DNA from: Anaerospora hongkongensis | GTDB lineage: Bacteria > Bacillota > Negativicutes > Sporomusales > DSM-15969 | Direction of reading: 5' to 3' | Length of the DNA: 64,000 nucleotides | Assembly: GCF_004339805.1 (NCBI RefSeq) | Contig: NZ_SLUI01000006.1 | Location: forward strand, 105,399-169,398 | In this document: positions 48,534 to 56,973 of the stretch, in pieces | How positions within the stretch are numbered: position 1 is the first letter of the stretch | Layout of the letters: the number at the start of each line of letters is the position of its first letter | Program-made: the position numbers and the translations under genes | The notes under the pieces: model-generated | The model's database searches: none | What the model was told of the DNA's origin: nothing | Seen by the model: only the letters and a program-made list of their open reading frames with translations

Positions 48534-49406
48534 ATGGCTATGCTACAAGAACTTAACCGCGCCGTTGAGTATATCGAAGAACATTTGACTGACGAGCTGG
48601 ACCTGGAAGAGATATCTAAATATGTCGGAATCTCAGATTATCACTTCAGGACGGTATTCTTTTATCTTGCGGGAATGACATTGAGTGAGTATATAAAAAG
48701 CAGAAGGTTGTCGGAAGCCAATAAAGATTTGCTGATGGGGGAAAAAGTTACGGACATTGCTTATAAATATGGCTACTCGTCAATGGATGGCTTTGCCCGG
48801 GCATTCAAAAAATGGAGCGGCTTTTTGCCCTCGGATGCAGCCAAAAAAAGAATCAGCAAGCCCTTCCCCAAACTTTCGTTTGTCATCACAATCAAAGGAG
48901 GAAATACGATGGAATGTAGAATCGAAGAAAAACCAGCGTTTTATCTGGTTGGTGTAAGCAAGCGAGTTCCCATGCAATTTGCGGGCGTCAACAATGCGAT
49001 TGTAGAGCTTGCAATGAGCATTACAAAAGAGCAAAGAGAAGAAATGCACGCGCTGCAAGACATAGAGCCTTATCAAGTCGTCAACGCCTCTTATGAAGCA
49101 GACGCCGGCTTTTTGAAAGAAGAAGGCGAGCTGACCCATCTGATTGGCGTACTGACAACAAAAGAGGATGTAAGCGACCGATTGGTGAAAGTTCCGGTAG
49201 AAGCCTGCGTCTGGGCAGTTTTTCCGAATGAAGGGCCGTTTCCTTTCACTCTACAAAATACCATGGCGCGAGTCTATTCCGAATGGCTGCCCACTTCCGA
49301 TTATGAGGTCATTAACATGCCTGCTTTTTCCTTTTCAAAAATGGATGAGCATAAAAAGGATTACGCTTACAGCGAAGTTTGGACACCAGTTCGGAAGAAA
49401 AAATGA
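48534..49406 (+). CDS. AraC-family regulator with GyrI-like effector domain
   Basis: A 290-aa protein. Residues 1-108 are an AraC/XylS DNA-binding domain with two helix-turn-helix motifs (L-E-E-I-S-K-Y-V-G-I-S-D-Y-H-F and V-T-D-I-A-Y-K-Y-G-Y-S-S-M-D-G-F-A-R-A-F-K). Residues 125-290 are a GyrI-like effector-binding domain (C-R-I-E-E-K-P-A-F-Y-L-V-G-V, then F-P-N-E-G-P-F-P). Regulators of this Rob/BmrR-like build bind small hydrophobic or cationic compounds. No target operon is obvious next to it. Confidence 0.88.
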   Translation: MAMLQELNRAVEYIEEHLTDELDLEEISKYVGISDYHFRTVFFYLAGMTLSEYIKSRRLSEANKDLLMGEKVTDIAYKYGYSSMDGFARAFKKWSGFLPSDAAKKRISKPFPKLSFVITIKGGNTMECRIEEKPAFYLVGVSKRVPMQFAGVNNAIVELAMSITKEQREEMHALQDIEPYQVVNASYEADAGFLKEEGELTHLIGVLTTKEDVSDRLVKVPVEACVWAVFPNEGPFPFTLQNTMARVYSEWLPTSDYEVINMPAFSFSKMDEHKKDYAYSEVWTPVRKKK

Positions 49407-49444
49407 ATTTGTTTGTATAATCTGCTTTTGCAACAGAAGGCGTT

Positions 49445-49480
49445 AAACGGTGAGAAAAAATCCTCACCGTTTATTGTTTT
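49445..49480. terminator. Terminator between convergent genes
   Basis: AAACGGTGAG and CTCACCGTTT form a perfect 10-bp stem followed by TTATTGTTTT. It lies between the AraC-type gene and the convergent minus-strand gene. Confidence 0.82.
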
Positions 49481-49570
49481 GTTATACCAACACACACCAC
49501 ACATTCTACACAGGCAGCAAGCCCTTTCATCTTGCTTATTGAAATATTTATCTAACTTGTTGGGAGTTCT

Positions 49571-50539
49571 TCATTCTTTGTGGAGTAACTTTTTACTCAA
49601 AATATAAATTCCACTCCAGCCTAACAATAATAACACCTGTGCCAGGACAACAAGCCATAGTATCTCCATGTACCCACCAATCACACAAAATAAGGTATTA
49701 ACCAAAGGAAAACCCAGGAAAGTAAGCATGATAGGAAAATCTTTTTTATAATTCAAAGAGCTAACAACCCTACGATCCCAGAACTTGACGAAGGCTAACG
49801 CTAAAATTCCCACTGAAATTACAGAAAGAGAGAGCAACATTACCCATTGCATATCAGATGTTCTGGTGAAAAATGGTCCCATATAATTAAAGAAGTTGGA
49901 TATAGGTGAAAGCAAACAAGCTAGAGAAAGAATTGCAGCCAAGAACGGATATATATAGCCAATTAGATTACTATAGCCACTCTTCTTATGCCACCATTCA
50001 CCGATTAAAATAAATGCAGTCCAGTATCCGGCTATATAGATCCATCCTGTAAAATTCATGACAGGTTCCCCATATATGACAGGTTCTCCAGGGAGCGGGT
50101 AATAACCCCACCTGCCAATGACTCCTTCCGAAGTTTGAAAAATCTGTTTTACTGCGACTGGATCCAGTGAAAAGTCAAAAATCATAGCACTAAGGCCAGC
50201 AATGAATGGTTTAGTCCATGACGGTATATTTATCGTCTTCAAAACACGTAACGTTGAGTAAACGATAAGAAACTCGATAATTGGAACAGTTATTGGCACA
50301 TTGAATATCATTAGGATACTGTTCCCATATGAGTAAAAACCTTCTTTCCCCATAGATCCCATAAATACAGCAACGTTTTCAAAGACCGAGGCGTAAAAAA
50401 AGACAAAGCATACGAACTGCATTAATACAATCTTTGGTCGCTCTTCGTTATCAATTATATAAAAAATCATTAAAGTGGCAATAATTAAAACTAAAACATC
50501 TTGAATTATCCATACAGGAACTAGCGTTATATTTCCCAT
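49571..50539 (-). CDS. Multi-pass membrane protein, carotenoid-synthesis (DUF422/CruF)-like
   Basis: A 322-aa protein with about eight membrane helices, the only gene on the minus strand. The central loop reads F-S-L-D-P-V-A-V, then G-R-W-G-Y-Y and E-P-V-M-N-F-T-G-W, a pattern shared with the DUF422 family that includes carotenoid hydratases. No carotenoid genes are present nearby, so the function is unassigned. ATG 50539 on the minus strand follows GGAGGTAACACA; the longer frame upstream lacks such a site. More AT-rich than its neighbours. Confidence 0.6.
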   Translation of the reverse strand: MGNITLVPVWIIQDVLVLIIATLMIFYIIDNEERPKIVLMQFVCFVFFYASVFENVAVFMGSMGKEGFYSYGNSILMIFNVPITVPIIEFLIVYSTLRVLKTINIPSWTKPFIAGLSAMIFDFSLDPVAVKQIFQTSEGVIGRWGYYPLPGEPVIYGEPVMNFTGWIYIAGYWTAFILIGEWWHKKSGYSNLIGYIYPFLAAILSLACLLSPISNFFNYMGPFFTRTSDMQWVMLLSLSVISVGILALAFVKFWDRRVVSSLNYKKDFPIMLTFLGFPLVNTLFCVIGGYMEILWLVVLAQVLLLLGWSGIYILSKKLLHKE

Positions 50540-50745
50540 TGTGTTACCTCCATTTATAATGATCATCGAGTTGAACCGTTCAATTATATTATAATGACAC
50601 AGTATTACCATAAATTACCTGCTGTATCCATTCCGATTCACAGTATCAACACACGTGGAATGCTGCTGCCTTTTGGCGAGAGCAGAAAGACTTGATGATA
50701 AAGGTAGCTAAGAGTTTTTTGATGGAATTTTAGATCAGGGGAGTA

Positions 50746-51375
50746 ATGACTATGGGCGACAACAAAGAATTTTGGAATCGGTATTCCGGGATATATGACT
50801 TCGTGATGAATTGGTCTAGCAAAAAGGCATATGAAGAGATGTATCATCTGATGTCGGAAGTGTTAAAAGCTGATATGCGGGTCTTGGAAGTTGCCACGGG
50901 AACTGGGTTAATTGCGCTTGGTATAGCTAAATTTGTTCGGCAGGTTGAAGCAACAGACTTTTCCCCGAAAATGATTGAAACCGCAAAAAAGAAAGCTGCT
51001 CCGTCAAATGTTACGTTCTCCATCGAAGATGCTACTGCCTTATCCTTTGCGAAGGACTCGTTTGATGCGGTCATCATTTCCAATGCCTTGCATATTATTC
51101 CAGACCCTGTAGCAGCACTTGTAAATATCCACAGGGTACTGAAACCCGGTGGATTACTGATAGCACCAACCTTCTCGCATGGACACCTAGAAAACTCAGA
51201 CAGGAATCTGAAGGCCAAAATACTAAAACTCTTGGGATTTGAAACTTATTCGAAGTGGACACCGGAGGAATATATTGGGTTTATTGAGAAGAACGGTTTT
51301 GCTGTTAGACGACGGAAAGTATTAAGCGCCGCATTTCCGCTTATTTATCTTGAGTCTGCTGCTCTTTTCCCATAG
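50746..51375 (+). CDS. Class I SAM-dependent methyltransferase (UbiE/Methyltransf_11-like)
   Basis: A 209-aa protein with motif I L-E-V-A-T-G-T-G-L-I-A-L-G near residue 46, an acidic motif II region (V-E-A-T-D-F-S), F-D-A-V-I-I-S-N-A-L-H-I-I-P-D-P near 105, and R-V-L-K-P-G-G. The substrate is unknown; related stand-alone enzymes methylate small molecules or lipids. Starts at ATG 50746 or 50752 are both possible. Divergent from the membrane-protein gene upstream. Confidence 0.85.
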   Translation: MTMGDNKEFWNRYSGIYDFVMNWSSKKAYEEMYHLMSEVLKADMRVLEVATGTGLIALGIAKFVRQVEATDFSPKMIETAKKKAAPSNVTFSIEDATALSFAKDSFDAVIISNALHIIPDPVAALVNIHRVLKPGGLLIAPTFSHGHLENSDRNLKAKILKLLGFETYSKWTPEEYIGFIEKNGFAVRRRKVLSAAFPLIYLESAALFP

Positions 51376-51406
51376 GTCGGCCAGAGAAATCTTCTCAGCC
51401 GGCCTT
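51374..51406 (+). terminator. Hairpin at the end of the methyltransferase gene
   Basis: GGTCGGC and GCCGGCC pair (one G-U), and the loop region AGAGAAATCTTCTC adds an inner stem. It starts at the stop codon; only two Ts follow, so termination may be weak. Confidence 0.5.
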
Positions 51407-51530
51407 CGTATGTTTACCATGGTACTGAAAACTGTACCTATTCAAAAATATCAATCTGAATATTTCAAAGGGAACAATCCTGGGTTATACTATATTTGTG
51501 ATTTAAAAAATAAAGGTAGGAGAAAAAGAT

Positions 51531-52067
51531 ATGAAAAAACAAGCTTTCAGCCAGACAAAACAACTGGCCTATACCGCGTTAGGCATTGCTCTCGTATTTA
51601 CTTGCACATCTTTTGTCAATCTTCGTCTTCCTATTGCCGCCAATGGCGGACTGATTCATTTGGGAAATGTACCGCTTTTCCTTTTCGCCATTCTTTATGG
51701 CCGCTGGACCGGCGCTCTGGCCGGCGGTATTGGTATGGCCCTGTTCGATGTAGTGGGCGGCTGGTTTTTGTGGGCTCCATTTACGCTGGTGATTGTCGGC
51801 CTGATGGGATATACGGTCGGGGCAATTTGTGAAAAGAATCGGAGTTTGACGGCGTATATCCTGGCCTTAGTGGCCGCTGGCCTGATTAAAGTAGTGGGTT
51901 ACTATGGTGCCGAAGGTATTATATATGGAAATTGGGTGGCACCACTGACCTCTATCCCCGGCAATTTAGTACAGATCGGCGTGGCGGCGGTTATCGCCCT
52001 GCCGTTAGCGAAAAGGCTGCGAAAATATGTGGCTGCGCCGGAACCAAAGGATACGGTGCTTTCCTGA
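51531..52067 (+). CDS. ECF transporter S component (small-molecule-binding subunit)
   Basis: A 178-aa protein with five to six membrane helices. It opens K-Q-L-A-Y-T-A-L-G-I-A-L-V-F, followed by G-L-I-H-L-G-N-V-P-L-F-L-F-A-I-L-Y-G and G-G-I-G-M-A-L-F-D-V, typical of ECF S components of the PF07155-type. These subunits bind a vitamin or similar nutrient and share an energising module encoded elsewhere. No ATPase or T component is nearby. I see no riboswitch in the 150-bp leader. Confidence 0.8.
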   Translation: MKKQAFSQTKQLAYTALGIALVFTCTSFVNLRLPIAANGGLIHLGNVPLFLFAILYGRWTGALAGGIGMALFDVVGGWFLWAPFTLVIVGLMGYTVGAICEKNRSLTAYILALVAAGLIKVVGYYGAEGIIYGNWVAPLTSIPGNLVQIGVAAVIALPLAKRLRKYVAAPEPKDTVLS

Positions 52068-52086
52068 CATTCCTGACATAAAAAAG

Positions 52087-52122
52087 AGCGGGGGACAGGT
52101 TTTTACCTTGTCCCCCGTTTTT
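52087..52122 (+). terminator. Intrinsic terminator after the ECF S component gene
   Basis: GCGGGGGACA and TGTCCCCCG form a strong GC stem with a T-rich loop and a TTTTT tail. The stretch 52,123-52,302 holds no gene; it ends with AAGGAGGG for the cupin gene. Confidence 0.85.
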
Positions 52123-52302
52123 GGCTTTTATTTCGTGAAGGATGATATGAATTGATGCTTTTTTATATGGGGATCCGGCAATTTCCATGGTAGAGCGCTG
52201 AACCCATTATTGGCTGAGAGTCAAAAATGTCCTGGTGGCACCGTTATATATGCCCCAATTCGGGGATATTAAATTTGAAATTAAATTAAGGAGGGTTTAC
52301 CT

Positions 52303-52650
52303 GTGAACAAGTTTGTTTTTCATGATTATTTCCAGGAGCCTAAGAAAAAAATCGCTAAGCGGATGATTTTCAAAAGCGATAATGCAATTGCCTTTATACT
52401 TAACATTGCCAAAGGGGCAATACTGCCGGGGCACACACATCTAGAATCAACGCTTTTCCTGCAGGTAATGGAGGGTAAGGCCAAGGTTGTCACAGATGGC
52501 AATGAAACCTCGTTGCAGGTGGGAGAACTAATGCAGGTTGATGGGCAGGAAAGCCTGCAGGTTATAAACAGCGGCGAAGATGTCCTGCGCCTTTTTGTCA
52601 CCATTTCACCAATGGGCACGGAGGCCTTTGCAACAGATGCAGATATATAA
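52303..52650 (+). CDS. Small cupin-domain protein
   Basis: A 115-aa single beta-barrel protein. It has G-H-T-H-L-E-S-T-L-F-L-Q-V-M-E-G near residue 46, where the cupin motif 1 metal ligands (H, H, E) are partly kept, and L-Q-V-N-S-G-type strands of motif 2 near 88. Begins with GTG 52303 after AAGGAGGG. The function is unknown; stand-alone cupins of this kind often sense or bind small molecules. The RAYT-related repeat lies just after its stop. Confidence 0.75.
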   Translation: MNKFVFHDYFQEPKKKIAKRMIFKSDNAIAFILNIAKGAILPGHTHLESTLFLQVMEGKAKVVTDGNETSLQVGELMQVDGQESLQVINSGEDVLRLFVTISPMGTEAFATDADI

Positions 52651-52677
52651 CAGAGCCAGAGGGACAGGTATACTGAT

Positions 52678-52731
52678 GGGGTCAGGCTTGACTTATTTTG
52701 ATAATTGACTTATTGAATCAAGCCTGACCCC
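52678..52731. repeat. REP/MITE-like palindromic element (solo copy of the RAYT element ends)
   Basis: A 54-bp element with perfect 14-bp terminal inverted repeats (GGGGTCAGGCTTGA and its complement). Its first 37 bases match the left end of the RAYT element at 57,352 with two differences. It sits between the cupin stop and its terminator. Confidence 0.85.
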
Positions 52732-52736
52732 TACGA

Positions 52737-52781
52737 AAAAATGCCTACAAACCCAAGAAAGGGGTTTATAGGCATTTTTTT
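52737..52781 (+). terminator. Intrinsic terminator of the cupin gene
   Basis: AAATGCCTA with CAAACCC pairs with GGGTTT and TAGGCATTT, then a run of seven Ts. The stem is long and well formed. The MITE-like element was probably inserted between the cupin stop and this terminator. Confidence 0.85.
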
Positions 52782-52859
52782 GTCTACCAATCATAATCGT
52801 AAGTGCAAAGCTGGCGACGACAGACGCAGGAATTAAAGTATGGAAAAGGGAATCATCCG

Positions 52860-53573
52860 ATGAGAAAAACTTTCCAGGAGGCTGCTGTGGTTAATTACAC
52901 AAATCTGTATAGCCCCAAAGCTTATGTTACGCTGGATGAAACCGAGTATAAGCTGGTTCAGCAGGTTGCTTATCCCTGTAAGCTAAAAACGGGCCACACC
53001 GTTTTCCGGGAGGAAGATGCGGCCAATTATATCTACTTTATTGAAAAAGGTCATATAAAAATTTACCGGAATACTCTTTGGGGCAAGACGGTCACTGTCG
53101 GGATTCGACAGGCCGGCGATCTGATTGGTGTCTGTGAGGTGCTTAATGGCATGTCGCGGCGCGGTTATGCCGAGACTCTAGAGCCCGCGGTGCTTTGGGC
53201 TATTGACGGTCAGGCTTTCCGCAAAATCCTGCAGGAAAGGCCGGGAATCGCGGTTAAAGTCGCTACGGCGCTTGCCAACCGCTTACGGCAGGTTGAAACA
53301 ATGGTCGCGGATATGGTTTCCATGGAAGTAGACCGGCGTCTGGCCCGGGCGCTGGTGAATTTGGCCAGACAGCAGGATGCCTCTGACGAAGACGGGAGTA
53401 TTCGCCTGAGTTTGCCGTTGACGCAGCAGGAGCTGGCGGCCCTTGTCGGCTCCTGCCGCCAGACAGTAACAACAACCATGCAGAAGCTGAAAGACCTGGG
53501 CTTCATTGAAACGAATAAAAAATACATCGAGATTTTGAATATAAAGGGACTACAGGATTTTATTGACCGATAA
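52860..53573 (+). CDS. Crp/Fnr-family transcriptional regulator
   Basis: A 237-aa regulator. The N-terminal cyclic-nucleotide-type barrel has F-R-E-E-D-A-A-N-Y-I-Y-F-I-E-K-G-H-I-K-I-Y and G-D-L-I-G-V-C-E-V-L-N-G. A dimerisation helix follows (about 130-155). The winged-helix domain has L-T-Q-Q-E-L-A-A-L-V-G-S-C-R-Q-T-V-T-T-T-M, the recognition helix. Cysteines do not form an Fnr-type cluster. ATG 52860 follows AAAAGGGAA; a GTG at 52803 is possible. It probably activates the transporter-oxidoreductase operon that follows. Confidence 0.88.
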   Translation: MRKTFQEAAVVNYTNLYSPKAYVTLDETEYKLVQQVAYPCKLKTGHTVFREEDAANYIYFIEKGHIKIYRNTLWGKTVTVGIRQAGDLIGVCEVLNGMSRRGYAETLEPAVLWAIDGQAFRKILQERPGIAVKVATALANRLRQVETMVADMVSMEVDRRLARALVNLARQQDASDEDGSIRLSLPLTQQELAALVGSCRQTVTTTMQKLKDLGFIETNKKYIEILNIKGLQDFIDR

Positions 53574-53612
53574 ATTACTTTATGTCAATAGTTTTCTTAA
53601 TATTTAAATAAT

Positions 53613-53656
53613 TGTCGTCTGGACGACAGCAAGTTCTGCTTTTCACATGCTACACT
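53613..53656 (+). promoter_or_regulatory. Predicted Crp/Fnr operator and class II promoter
   Basis: TGTCGTC and GACGACA (53613-53619, 53622-53628) form a 7-bp inverted repeat. TACACT (53651-53656) is a candidate -10 with no recognisable -35. The operator centre lies about 42 bp before the expected start of transcription, the classical position of a Crp/Fnr activator. Confidence 0.65.
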
Positions 53657-53685
53657 GAGGATAAAATTCGTTTGGAGGTGTATAC

Positions 53686-55179
53686 ATGTCCGTACAGACG
53701 CAGCTCGACCCCCAAGGAGCGGTTTATCCTTGGTATCAGCGGAATGCTTTAGCGGCAGGCCTAAATCCATGTGTGGCGATCGGGGGCTTCATTGCCGCCT
53801 GGGTCGTTTATTTTGCTATTGTCGCTCTGGTTCCCACGGTTCAGGGATTTTCTACCGCAGCGCGAGCCGTGCTGGCTACTACCGGCTGGGTGATGGTCAT
53901 TTGGATTACAGACGCTCTGCCGAAAAGCATTTCGGGATTAATGATTCCCGTCATGCTTTCGATTTCCGGTGCGCTGCCCAATCCTGCTGATGCATTCAGC
54001 GGTTTTTCCAGCAATGAAGCATATTTGTGTCTAGGTGCTTTTATACTTGCAGGTGTCATGCAGGTGACGGGTGTAGACAAGCGTATTGCGCTATCCATAC
54101 TGGCCAGGGTCAAACCCAAGGTTCCCAATCTGCTTAGCGGCTTTTTTCTAGCGCATGCTGTGAGTGCGCTATTTGTACCGGCAACTGTTGCCAGAGCGGG
54201 CATGTATTTGCCGATTGTCCAGGGCGTGAACCGGCTGATGGGGGAAACGCCCGAAGAGAAGAGGGTACGTAAAGCGCTGGCAATGGCAGGGATCGGCTTT
54301 GGCGCTGTTTTTGCCGCGCCGATTTTTCTTACAGGGCATATGTGCAACGTAATAATGGCCAACCTGCTCAACACCAAGGCCAATGCGGGAATATCGTGGG
54401 GCGGCTGGTTTTGGCTGCACTGTCCAATGCTGGGCATGTTTCCGCTGATGTGGTGGTGGGTGGTCAGACATTTTAAACTTGCCGGCATGGATATTGCCGG
54501 TGGAACGGCTAAAATCAAGCAGGAGAATGAGACGCTGGGGCCTGTTAATGCTGTGGAAAAAATGGTGCTTGCCTGTTTTAGCTTTGCTGTGCTGTTGTGG
54601 GCTACCGGCGATTATCACAAGATCCAGACGGGAATCGTTACCCTTATTGCTGTCTCCAGCGTTTTTATCCCCGGTTTGCTGCCGCTTGACTGGAAAAAGG
54701 TTCAGCAAAAAACCATTTGGGGCACTTGGCTGCTCCTGGCCGGCGCTCTTTGCCTGGTGACGGCTTTTAGCAAAACTGGCCTGGATAAATTCCTAGCCGC
54801 CAGAATGGTGGATTGGGTGCCGGACTGGGGCTGGCTGGGCGCGTTGCTGTTCGTCATGATTACCATTCAGATACTGCGGCTAGGCATTATCAGCAATGTC
54901 GGGGCGGTCACTCTGATGGCCCCGATTGTCTTTGCGATGGCGCCTTTGCTCAAGCTTAACTCGGTGGCGTTTACGCTGGCGGTGCTCAATGTTGATACCT
55001 ACGCCATGATTTTGCCGATGGAAGTGACCGCCTGTCTGGTAGCGTACGCGTCCGATGAGTTTTCCTTCAGGGAATTTATGCAGGCTGGCACGCCGTTAAC
55101 GTTGCTGGCGATTGTCTACATAGCTTTTGTCATGGTGCCCTGGTGGGCGTTTAACGGTTATCCGATGTGGCAGCCTTAA
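53686..55179 (+). CDS. DASS/SLC13-type anion transporter
   Basis: A 497-aa membrane protein with about 12 helices, of the divalent anion:sodium symporter group. It contains W-I-T-D-A-L-P-K-S-I-S-G-L-M-I-P near residue 65 and the hairpin-type S-A-L-F-V-P-A-T-V-A-R-A-G-M-Y-L-P segment near 160. The usual S-N-T binding motif is P-A-T-V-A-R here, as in the divergent sulfonate or tartrate-type branch. It likely imports the substrate of the oxidoreductase encoded downstream. GGAGGTG precedes ATG 53686. Confidence 0.82.
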   Translation: MSVQTQLDPQGAVYPWYQRNALAAGLNPCVAIGGFIAAWVVYFAIVALVPTVQGFSTAARAVLATTGWVMVIWITDALPKSISGLMIPVMLSISGALPNPADAFSGFSSNEAYLCLGAFILAGVMQVTGVDKRIALSILARVKPKVPNLLSGFFLAHAVSALFVPATVARAGMYLPIVQGVNRLMGETPEEKRVRKALAMAGIGFGAVFAAPIFLTGHMCNVIMANLLNTKANAGISWGGWFWLHCPMLGMFPLMWWWVVRHFKLAGMDIAGGTAKIKQENETLGPVNAVEKMVLACFSFAVLLWATGDYHKIQTGIVTLIAVSSVFIPGLLPLDWKKVQQKTIWGTWLLLAGALCLVTAFSKTGLDKFLAARMVDWVPDWGWLGALLFVMITIQILRLGIISNVGAVTLMAPIVFAMAPLLKLNSVAFTLAVLNVDTYAMILPMEVTACLVAYASDEFSFREFMQAGTPLTLLAIVYIAFVMVPWWAFNGYPMWQP

Positions 55180-55199
55180 GTTGGCGGAAGGAGAAGGAT

Positions 55200-56960
55200 A
55201 TGAATAAACATGCATTAATCAAAAACCTGGAAGATATTCAGACCGAATGTCTGGAAACCGATATTCTGATTATCGGCGCGGGCAATGCCGGCTGCTTCGC
55301 GGCGATTGAAGCCAAACGGGCTGATCCGGCCTGCAAGGTGACACTGATGGAAAAGGCGCATATTGATCGCAGCGGCTGCCTGGCAGGCGGTATGGATGCT
55401 ATCAACACCTATCTCAAGAAAGGCAGGACGGTCGAAGAATTCGTACGGTGGAGCCGGTCGCAAGCCGGTGGCATTATTCGTGAGGATTTAACTATGAGCA
55501 TGGCGGAGTTGCTTAATAAGCCAATCGAGGAATGGGAAGAATGGGGCATGCCCATTAAATACGAGGAAGACGGCGAGGAATATAAAGCACGCGGCAAATG
55601 GGATATCACTATTTCCGGTTCGGAAATGAAACCGATCCTGGCAGCGAAGACTCGAGAGGCTGGCTGTGAGATCTTAAACCGCATTGTCGCGACAAACTAC
55701 ATCCTGGAGGGGGAGCGTGTGGCGGGCGCCTATGGTTTTGGCGTGCGCGACGGCAAGCTGTATGTGATTAAGGCTAAAGCCACGATCATTGCAACCGGTG
55801 GTGCGGCAGGTCTCTACAAACCCTACCAGAATGACGGGCAGGACAGCCACCATCAGCTTTGGTACTGTCCGTACAATGTGGGGACTGGTTACGCGATGGG
55901 AATTCGCAGCGGGGCGGAGATGACAACCTTTGAAATGCGATGGTGCGCCACCCGGACTAAAGACTTTAACGGACCTATTGATACTATTTCGCTTGGTTAT
56001 AAGACGCCGATGATCAATGCCTCGGGTGAAAAGATACTGGAGGAGCGGTATGCTCATCTGGGTGGGGATGCGGCGCCCCGCTATATTCGGGCCAATGTCC
56101 CGATGGAAGAGTGGCGTGACGGGCGTGGACCTTGTTTTGTCGATACTACCGGTATGACTGAAGAGCAGGTTCAGGATATGAAGTATGACTACCTGAATGA
56201 ACGGCCCACATTCGTACTGTTTTTAGCCAGCCGGGGCCAGGATATACGGCGGGACCCGATTGAGATTTATGGATCGGACCCTTATATTGTCGGCGGCCAT
56301 ACGGCAAGCGGCTACTGGGTGGACGAAAAACGAGGCACGACGCTGCCGGGCTTATTCGCCTGTGGCGATGTGGCGGGCGGTACGCCCAACAAGTTTGTCG
56401 GCGGTTGCGCGGCTGAGGGCCTGATCGCCGCCAGAGCAGCCGTCGACTATTGTCGGGCTGTGGAGCATAAGACAATCGCAGCAAGCGATATCGCGGCAGA
56501 AAGAGAGCGTGTCTTCGGGCCGCTGCTGCGCCGAAGCAATGTCGGCGACGGTGTTAAACCCGGCGAAATGGAAGAAAGACTGCAGCGGTTGATGGATGAG
56601 TACGCAGGAGGCGTGCATCAGTTTTTTCGGATGAATCGCCAGGGGCTTGCATATGCCCTGCGTCATTTGAAGATTCTCAAGGATCAGGTGCAGTTTCTGA
56701 TTGCGGCCGATTGGCATGAACTCATGGAAGCGCATGAAATAATTGACCGGCTGGATGTCGCTGAAGTGCTTGTGCATCATCTGCTGTACCGGGAAGAAAC
56801 CCGCTGGCCGGGCTGGCAGACACGAACCGACTATCCGGCGAAGGATGATGTCCGGTTCGATGGTTTTGTCAATTCTCGGTATGATGTTAAGACAGGGCGC
56901 GTCGAAATGTTTATGCGGCCCTATGTTCAACTGGTTTCCGGCGACAGACTTAAACCTTAG
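55200..56960 (+). CDS. Flavoprotein related to adenylylsulfate reductase alpha subunit (AprA-like)
   Basis: A 586-aa FAD enzyme. The dinucleotide motif I-I-G-A-G-N-A-G-C lies at residues 23-31; R-S-G-C-L-A-G-G-M-D-A-I-N-T-Y-L follows near 60. Near 240 it reads G-A-E-M-T-T-F-E-M-R-W-C-A-T-R-T-K-D-F-N-G-P, aligning with the A-E-(L/M)-T-N-F-E-N-R-F-x-x-A-R-F-K-D-G segment of AprA and not with the Q-F-H-P-T of fumarate reductases. It is shorter than true AprA (about 640-670 aa). The cofactor is confident; the electron acceptor and substrate are unknown. Confidence 0.82.
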   Translation: MNKHALIKNLEDIQTECLETDILIIGAGNAGCFAAIEAKRADPACKVTLMEKAHIDRSGCLAGGMDAINTYLKKGRTVEEFVRWSRSQAGGIIREDLTMSMAELLNKPIEEWEEWGMPIKYEEDGEEYKARGKWDITISGSEMKPILAAKTREAGCEILNRIVATNYILEGERVAGAYGFGVRDGKLYVIKAKATIIATGGAAGLYKPYQNDGQDSHHQLWYCPYNVGTGYAMGIRSGAEMTTFEMRWCATRTKDFNGPIDTISLGYKTPMINASGEKILEERYAHLGGDAAPRYIRANVPMEEWRDGRGPCFVDTTGMTEEQVQDMKYDYLNERPTFVLFLASRGQDIRRDPIEIYGSDPYIVGGHTASGYWVDEKRGTTLPGLFACGDVAGGTPNKFVGGCAAEGLIAARAAVDYCRAVEHKTIAASDIAAERERVFGPLLRRSNVGDGVKPGEMEERLQRLMDEYAGGVHQFFRMNRQGLAYALRHLKILKDQVQFLIAADWHELMEAHEIIDRLDVAEVLVHHLLYREETRWPGWQTRTDYPAKDDVRFDGFVNSRYDVKTGRVEMFMRPYVQLVSGDRLKP

Positions 56961-56973
56961 TGGAGGTGAGGCT

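Noticed and set aside
51406..51530. Possible riboswitch before the ECF transporter S component
   Set aside because: The leader has no recognisable conserved core of FMN, TPP, cobalamin, folate or preQ1 classes and is only about 125 bp.
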